Shown here in pieces: positions 56,610 to 64,000 of a stretch of 64,000 bases of DNA; within the stretch, counting starts at the first letter, position 1; each line of letters starts with the position of its first letter. The stretch lies in assembly GCA_964023205.1 (NCBI GenBank), contig OZ026833.1, positions 32,576,830 through 32,640,829 on the forward strand, written 5' to 3'. The notes below the pieces were generated by a model. The model did no database searches. It was not told where the DNA came from and was given only the letters and a program-made list of their open reading frames with translations. Both the position numbers and the translations under genes were made by a program. Source of the stretch: Lutraria lutraria. Its lineage: Eukaryota > Mollusca > Bivalvia > Venerida > Mactridae.

Positions 56610-58510
56610 TCTCCGTATGGCTATATTTTTTTTACAATAAACGTTTATTTTCGCTTAAAAAACTGTCGTATAGTCCAACATCATGATTACCTGCGGCCCC
56701 GAAGCCGAAGGTATACTAGAATGCGTTTAATGATTTTCTTATGGTTATTTGTCTGTATTTCGTGTTTAAGCTATTGAAAGTAGCATTTTGTAAGAATGTC
56801 GAGAACCAGACTAAAACAACTAGTCTGGTTACCGTGTTCATTAATCTTTAGTACGCTTCTGTAAGAATGAAGAGAACCAAACTAACGCAATACATCGAAG
56901 CAATTGAGAACAATTTTTTAAGTATGGATTCTATTTGAGATATATTTTTCATGAAAAGGAGTACCTTGTATATCTTATCTAATTTATAATTCCTTAACAA
57001 ATCAAAGTACTGAAAGTACTGTCGGACTTGATTTTTTGCCATACGAAGCAAAAGAGAGAAATGTGTACCCACATCGTCCGTGCCCATACAAATATCTTTA
57101 ACATTTACACTTACGGACAGATTTTTCATTCATATTGTAATGCAGGTTATATGCATGTACGGTATATGACATACGCTAGTGCTTTTCTAGTCCCTTTGCT
57201 AAAATTTTAGAATGACAAAAATGGAAAGTTTAATGTTTAACACATTAATTGAAGACAATTTAATTGCAATACAACTCTTTATTGTACACAAACTAGTGAC
57301 CAACACTTCAGTAACAGTAAATACCAACATTGAATCTTCTGGTTTTAACACAACAGAACATCATCGCATTGAACACAATCAGGGTCACTCAAATAAAAAA
57401 GGTCCTGGCACAGTAGAGTAAGACCTATCTGAACTATCGAACGAAAACCGAAAGTAGCACTACTTTTACGGCAAGTATTTTACAGTGGATACCCGGTTTT
57501 AATTCTACGCATTTGAATATCTCATGTATCTACTGACAAGCACTTATTTAGATACATGAATCTTTCCATGTAGTTACAATGAAATGGTTTGAAATATATT
57601 CAGATCCGACACACTTAATTGGGGAACGATTCCAGATACTTCTATATAATCACACTACTAAAAAAAGTATTTAGTTGTGTACTATTTCTTTTATGCGGCA
57701 TTCTTTAACCAAGCTGTTATGGAGTCCAGCGACAAAAATTTGGTCACCGATTACAACGGCTTTGATTGATAAATTCCAAAAAAAAGATTCACTGCTCGGA
57801 GGTCTATTTTTAGACTTCCATCTTGTCTAATTTTGGACTTGATGTACTCTGCAGGAAACCACACGCGGAAAAGAAATAACACCGTAGAATACCATTGTAC
57901 ATTTATAAACTGTTACATACAGATTTCAAGTAGAGTTGGTTAGGGTAAATAAACCGGTAGTATACACGATTTCCGATGATAAAGAAGTAGTTTGAATAAA
58001 TGCCGTTGTGGACATATGCATTTGTGAATGTATATGCAATATACATCAACTGGAGCATAAAATTGATGGTATCGCACCATATATTTTTAGCGAGCACCAG
58101 TTTTATTTCGGTGTACGTTAATTTGTTCCCAACAGATTTCGACGGGGACTACATAGCCAAAGGGTGAAACTTTTCCGCCACTATAACTTTGATCCTGTAT
58201 TTGAACTCGTGAAACGGTTATCGCCAAGTCTAAATTGTTTCAATTCATCTGTAGAGTACGATAATTATTATTTCAGATATTAATAATATTATACCCATGT
58301 TTACCATACGTACCTGAATAATTTGGACTAATAAACATACACCGGAATAAATTTTATCAGCATCTAAACTGCTGAAAAATACACCCTTAACAATACTGGT
58401 CTGTACATTATCTGGCCGCAGAAAACTTTTTGACTTGTATTAAGTTTGAATATATTTTACATTCCAAATATATTCCATTTTCTGAAAAAGTCTTATTCAA
58501 TAATTTCGGG
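56610..58510. other. Intergenic stretch, no gene seen
   Basis: AT-rich. An inverted pair AGAACCAGACTAA and AACTAGTCTGGTT near 56,800 forms a small hairpin. Nothing else stands out. Confidence 0.45.
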
Positions 58511-58523
58511 ATTTCCCATTGCG

Positions 58524-58531
58524 TGACGTCA
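58524..58531. promoter_or_regulatory. CRE palindrome in a CpG-containing patch
   Basis: TGACGTCA in GCGTGACGTCAGC, with several CpGs just downstream (GTTCGCGACCGCCACGG). It could be a promoter of an unrecognised transcript running toward 60 kb. Confidence 0.3.
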
Positions 58532-59639
58532 GCTCGTAAACAAACATGCATGTTCGCGACCGCCACGGTCAGATTTTGTACGTTCGTAGAAGAAAAAAGG
58601 AACAGTTTAGATGCAATAATGATTATTATTTATCACAATTACTCCATTCTCATTTTCTGACGGAAAAGCGTGAACAATTTCCTCGGTGAAATTAGTAGTA
58701 CTAGAAATTAGTGCAAGATTCGATCGATGGAGAGTGGGGAGACGTTTGGTTGAGTTCAAATGGTGTTTTGCCCGAAAACTTGAAGTACTGTCTTTTTGTA
58801 AATAAGGTCCTGGGCCTCTGGCTGGCTACACTATCGATTGATAATTACAGAAAGTCCTATCTTGATATTTACATTTGTGACTCAGAATATTAATTGGAAG
58901 TTCGTCAACAGAGTTGTCAACACAAAACTTGGCAAAGGTAATTTTTTTTTGTCTTAATAATATTATCAGTAATCATAAGTCTGTTGTTCAAACTTGCAGA
59001 AATTACATGTATTAACTCAATGGATACACTGTACTACAGTGAACAAATTGTATGTCAAACAGCCTACATTGCATGTGCATATTGACACCCATGCGTATTG
59101 TCTTCACAGCTTTTGAGGTTACTTATTTGAACTTTACATGGCTGTATAATTATAATTATATATAATTATTATTCAAATGACCTGACTTATTGTTAACATC
59201 TGCATGACAGAAACATGTCAAAGTGGAATAGGTTTTTTAAGTAGCACTTGTATTGCTCATATGATGATACTGCAGAAAATATGCATTTTATTTTAGGTTC
59301 TCCTGGATGCGGTATATAACAAGTATACACACGATGAGTACATTAGTGTAAACACTACCAGTAACTTAGAAACTGTGTGATTATTTCAGCTATGAGTGAC
59401 TGTGTTGATGGTCAGGTTCAAGTTAACAACTTTTTTGCAATACCTAATGTTAAAGTTTAAACCCAGAAATCACAAAAAGATGGAAGAGCATGCAGGCTAG
59501 ACTATATATATTGACTAATTGAGACCCATACTGTTGAATCAACACGCAAAGCATCTCAGGGTGCATTCGTGAAGGAAATGTACATTTGTTCTTTCAGCAA
59601 TTTAGCCATGTACTAGTCTATTTACCTATATATATATTA

Positions 59640-59662
59640 AATATATATATATATATTAAATG
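59640..59662. repeat. TA-rich simple repeat
   Basis: Short AT dinucleotide runs interrupted by TTAAA. Confidence 0.7.
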
Positions 59663-59791
59663 GAATTTTGATTATTTTTCATATAATTATATGCAATATA
59701 TTTATAATATGATACACATGTAATCAGTTGTTTCACCAGATTCATCTTAAGTATAGACAGGGAAGTTTAACATTATCGTTGTCATTTGCAG

Positions 59792-60296
59792 ACTTATTAA
59801 TGGAAAATGGTTCTATCACCTGGAGATAATCAGACAAGTGCAAGAAGTCGCCAACATGAACAGCTAAATCAAAGACCTTCTTGGAAATGTAACACAGACT
59901 GATACTAAACAACTTCATGTCACAAAACAAGGGACTTTGACAGCACTGGAAGGAATATCATACAAGACAGGTATGATTTTGTTTGTTGGAAACTTCTATG
60001 CTAACTAAATATTTATCTATATGACAGCTGTATTTGCAATATCTTTTATTGTCTTGGTCTTGACTTGGCAATTTACTACTAACGGTTTCACCAAATAATT
60101 CTAGTTATTTTGTTGATCATCAGATGTTTGTAGTATACTGTTTAAAGAAAGGTTTCTTTAAAAACATGTTTGCATTACAGGAGTTGATCATTCAAAAGTG
60201 TTGATAAAGAAAACCTGCATAATACAGTCCCTCGAGGACATATCAATCATGTCAATATTAAAAAATGGAGAGCCAACTTTCATTTCCACTGACCAG
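59792..60296 (+). pseudogene. Two candidate exons of an unrecognised gene or pseudogene
   Basis: 59,792-59,970 is flanked by GCAG and GTATGA; 60,181-60,296 by ACAG and GTAAGT. The split codon joins in phase, giving ALEGISYKTG into VDHSKVLIKKT and ending GEPTFISTDQ. An in-frame TAA at 59,865 interrupts the first exon, so this is a pseudogene, a non-coding transcript or a partly misjudged exon. On the opposite strand 59,742-59,930 is open and contains VFDLAVHVGDFLHL, which resembles a metallophosphatase core; both readings are weak. Confidence 0.25.
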
Positions 60297-63200
60297 GTAA
60301 GTAAGAAGTAACAAATTGATGAAGTTTACCATGCTTGTAATGCTATGATTTTTGCATTCAGACAAGTATTAATTATTCATTATGACTGGGAGATACTGGA
60401 ATTCATAAGCGGGCAACTGCAGAAATCATTACAGACTCATGATTGAATATTGAGTATCAAATTATATTAAGACAATCTAATGTAGATGAACTAATTTTTA
60501 GATTTTTACTGTCCTAAATATTGATGGGTTTCCATTGGTAACAAATGTGATTTGTTTTTAGGACATTACAATAGTAATTAGCCAGTACTTCGGATCAAAA
60601 GCTACTAAATAGCTTCAAGGCGAATGACATTTTGTTATTATGCATTTATATTTTATAGTGCTTGAGATGCATTGTTTATATTTTCAGTTTGATTTATTAA
60701 TTGCAATAGCTTTAAAATAAGAGATAAGTGATACCTGCAGAATAAATTGAAATATTATAATTAGTATATGTTATTCAATAAGATATGCACTGAACATAGT
60801 TGCTAAATAAATTCAATACTTTATTCATTGCATATGAATAAAATTACATGTTTGTTTACTTAAGAAATGTAAAGTGTAACTCAAACAATCATATCATTGT
60901 ATCACTTGATAATTAACTTCTTTCTTACAACAAATAAGCAATACATCAGTAACTGTGTGCTTTCCCTATAACATGTTCAGTGTGTCAGATTTTGGTAGTA
61001 TTATTTAAATTTGTACATCTTTAGTTACAGACGGTAAAAGATTTTCTTCTTTTGATATCTTATTCCAGATATGTAGTAGATTGAAAAGGTGTGAGTTATT
61101 TCATTTGCCCTTCTTTTTTTAAGATTAAAAAATGTAAGTTTTGAACAAACAGATTTTCCGAAATGCAGGAGAATTATTGTTGGATTTTTAATAGCTCCTA
61201 GTCACATTATTACATATACATCCATGTTAAAGGATTTTGATGTTGTATTGATTCTTTTTCGTTATTTACTTAATGTATGTAGAATGATTTGAAACCATTC
61301 ACAAGAAAAAAATCTGAAAATTGAGTACTTTATTGTTATTTTTCCAACCATATCCCTGATTCAGTTTTTCGGAATTTTGAGGTCAGGGGGTGACTGTTAT
61401 AAAATCATCATATGTTTTTCGGGACGGTAAAAGTTTATAATACTTTGCAAACAAATTTGTACATGTTTGTAGATTATAAGAAATAGTAAAAAATAGAAGT
61501 TTGAAAACTTCATTACGATCCCACTACTTTAGGTGGTACTTACACCCTTTTTACCAAAGCGCAGTTTTAAAGTAAAGGCTTTCTGCGCATGTGCTGTCAA
61601 AATTTCAGCTCCATATTGTTAATATTGACGTCATAACTAAACATTTACTGTAGGTCGTAAGTGCACGGGGTCAATATGCAACCAAATAAAAGGTATCTAC
61701 AACATCATTGTAGTTTTAACTGCCAGTTACGACCTTTTAATATCATGTTTTCTAAAAAAACGGAAAGGGGCTTAAATGGCAGATAATACCTTTTAGAACT
61801 AGACTTCACTAGGAAGTAATATTACCAGAGTAGGGGGTTTCTGCCGTTTAAGATACTATTGATTGATTGCTAGTGTATATAGGTATTCTCTTTTTCATTA
61901 CTCTCAGTACTTTCTTTTGCCATTTTCACTTATTATTGTTAACAAACAAAAATCCAGAGAAAAATTCACTTTTTGTTGATAAATAAGTTAGACAATGTTA
62001 TGAATCTTCAGTTTTCACCAAAAAGTCCTACAACATTGCTCGTAATAACGCGGTTATTATGCCTTTGTTGTAATTGATGGAACATCAAGAACGCCTCGAG
62101 AAAGACTGGGTTCTCGTTATATTGGTGCACATTATAAAGGCATTTTACTCTATTATGTAGTACAGTACTTGCACAAGGATTTTACTTTGATGCAACAATT
62201 ATGGACCTTTGCAAAATCAAACTATTAAAACCTATTTCAGATACAAAGGAAATTATTTGAAATAAATGTAACGGTTAGAATGCAATTTTATTTAACACAA
62301 AAAATAATCATGCCTATTGACAAACTCGTACATTTTCAAACAAGGGATGTTAACTAAGTCTTTCGATTGACTAAAATTGACATACATATAATTTAATCAG
62401 TAATGCAGTCATTGCACTTTTCATTAGATATGTTACTTGAAAATGTTAATGCAAATAAAATAATCATTATGTATACATGAAGCATGTGAACGGTAAGAAC
62501 TACCAATATTTGTCGGATACTACATCTAGAATGAGCAAGATATGTTACTAATCTAGACTGAGTTTTAAATGACTTAAAAGATAAACAAGATCGAATAACA
62601 AAATAGGATTATAAGGAATACATTATTGTGCTGATATAATGAAATACAAGTACATTTTAATAATGGATAACTCGAGAAAACAATATGATTCAGATGACAC
62701 TTTACCACTATGTGAACTGATAACGAAAATGCAGCCTTACATCAAACAAATGCATATTCAACAAAAACAATAACACTGTAACACTGGACATATTATACTT
62801 ATACATGCATGTCTACCTAACAAATCAGGAAAGTTCGAGTTTTGCATTATATGATAAAATGACAATGTTTTAACAAGGGTAAGTTGTGAAGGTATAATCC
62901 GAAGGAACCGAAACGGAGTATTAACCAATGAAGGAATATTGCTTGCATCACAGATTGACTTGACTGAAACAACAGAGTAAGCGACAGGACTAGAAGTTGT
63001 TTATTGTACACAGTTATCAAATTTAGGTTTTTCCATCGAAAGTGAAAAAGAAATTAGTTTGTTCGAAAATGATGATGAATCATTGTCTGTTACGGATGAG
63101 TAGGGTATTAAAGTTGGAAAAGGGGGAAACATCTGGATCAGAATATATACAATATGATAAAGACATGTCATACTCATCATCAGAAATACATTAAGATAGA

Positions 63201-63900
63201 TGTAAAAAAGATGAGGGGCACACAAAAGTTGAGGGCATAGACAGAGGAGTAGAAAAGTGAAATACAAGAGTTAGCAAAGACGATACTAGTAAACGGGAAA
63301 GCGAAAGAAAGATAGAAAAACATGGAACAGAACATCACAAAACGACTACGCCACCACGGCAAGGAATATGAAAATGCCAAAGGAATCTGAGTACCAATGG
63401 AAACCCCAGAATATACAATATTATGTAATTGTAAATGTACGTGTAATCTAAATTGTGATAGAGAAAAACGATAAAGTATATTGAATTAGACAATGAAAAC
63501 AAGAGAAGCTACATGTTAAAAAAGAGAAACATATTAGGAGAAGAAAGTATTCTTACGAATATTATTTTGCATCCGATCTTGAAGAGGAGAGGGTCCAAGT
63601 ATGCATGTAGTTTTTCCTTAACACATTGAATGATAGAAAATAGAAAAGGGGAGCAATACATAACAAAATATAAAAGATCGAGATACACACACGAAATACT
63701 TTTCCTGAACATCCAAGATACTTGATTAGACGACACATAAACAGTTTTCAACCATACATTCACAACACTGTAAGAAAAACACCAAAACGAAGATACCTTA
63801 AAAACAAACTGAGCGACAAACACACGCAATCTATATAGAAAAAAATACTTTTCCAAAAATAACCTAAATAGAAACTGTGGCTGTATGGTCCTTATTTTCT
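60297..63900. other. Intergenic stretch, no gene seen
   Basis: AT-rich on both strands. At 63,000-63,850 the minus strand has several open frames of 66-115 codons, but they are biased hydrophobic low-complexity readings with no motif. Confidence 0.45.
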
Positions 63901-63905
63901 TCTTT

Positions 63906-64000
63906 TTAGCTCACCTGGGACCGAGCAATGTCCGTCTTCGTCCGTCGTCAACACTTTCTTTAAACAACATCTCCTCCTAAATTCATTTAAACTTCACAGG
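63906..64000 (+). repeat. Start of a bivalve-type dispersed repeat
   Basis: TTTTTAGCTCACCTGGGACC followed by CCGTCGTCAACA. I know this head from dispersed elements in mollusc genomes. It runs off the window. Confidence 0.45.

Noticed and set aside
63001..63856. Several minus-strand hydrophobic frames near the right end
   Set aside because: They reflect purine-rich low complexity on the plus strand; overlapping frames and no conserved motif.

Overview
The window looks like nuclear DNA of a marine mollusc, most likely a bivalve (inference). Host genes have GT-AG introns, the sequence is AT-rich, and there are tRNA-headed SINE copies, small inverted-repeat MITEs, and the GTCAAGGTCACAGTGACC and TTTAGCTCACCTG type repeats I associate with bivalve genomes. 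No bacterial or organellar features were seen.

Bases 1 to about 10,560 are one arm of an endogenous Polinton/Maverick or adintovirus-like dsDNA element, cut by the left window edge, so capsid, protease and integrase genes are not visible. Minus-strand genes are a protein-primed family B DNA polymerase, three small unknown genes, an A32/FtsK-like packaging ATPase, and two related basic core-type proteins, one fused to histone-H1-like and Ser/Arg-rich repeats. The right arm has a CCHC zinc-knuckle gene and three small accessory genes: a predicted N-myristoylated protein with two LYPDL motifs, a coiled-coil acidic protein, and a repeat-rich basic-tailed protein. The three accessory genes end in stem-loops that fit the metazoan replication-dependent histone mRNA consensus, two of them followed by a U7-type purine element. 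Two of them are transcribed divergently from an array of five CCAAT boxes with an exact 24-bp period. This histone-gene-like wiring of a mobile virus is the most unusual thing here.

Bases 11 to 29.4 kb hold three tandem copies of a flavin polyamine-oxidase-like gene with a signal-peptide exon 1 and a large exon 2. Copy 1 has an intact exon 2 but no visible exon 1, and the viral element lies where exon 1 would be expected. Copy 2 is a pseudogene split by a 3.9-kb insertion carrying a decayed multi-copy ORF. Copy 3 is nearly intact, with a one-base shift near its C-terminus. Arrays of a ~22-bp minisatellite lie beside the copies.

Bases 31.3 to 42.4 kb (minus) hold a complete nine-exon Cys-loop anion channel of 418 residues, glycine/GABA-receptor-like, with every splice phase consistent. 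Bases 42.5 to 49.1 kb are repeat-rich, with MITEs, a SINE and a ~145-bp tandem repeat carrying perfect palindromic AGGTCA sites. Bases 49.1 to 54.4 kb (plus) hold a two-exon Methuselah/adhesion-like 7TM receptor of about 1209 residues. From 54.4 kb to the end I see only a GIY-YIG-like remnant, two weak candidate exons and the start of another repeat.
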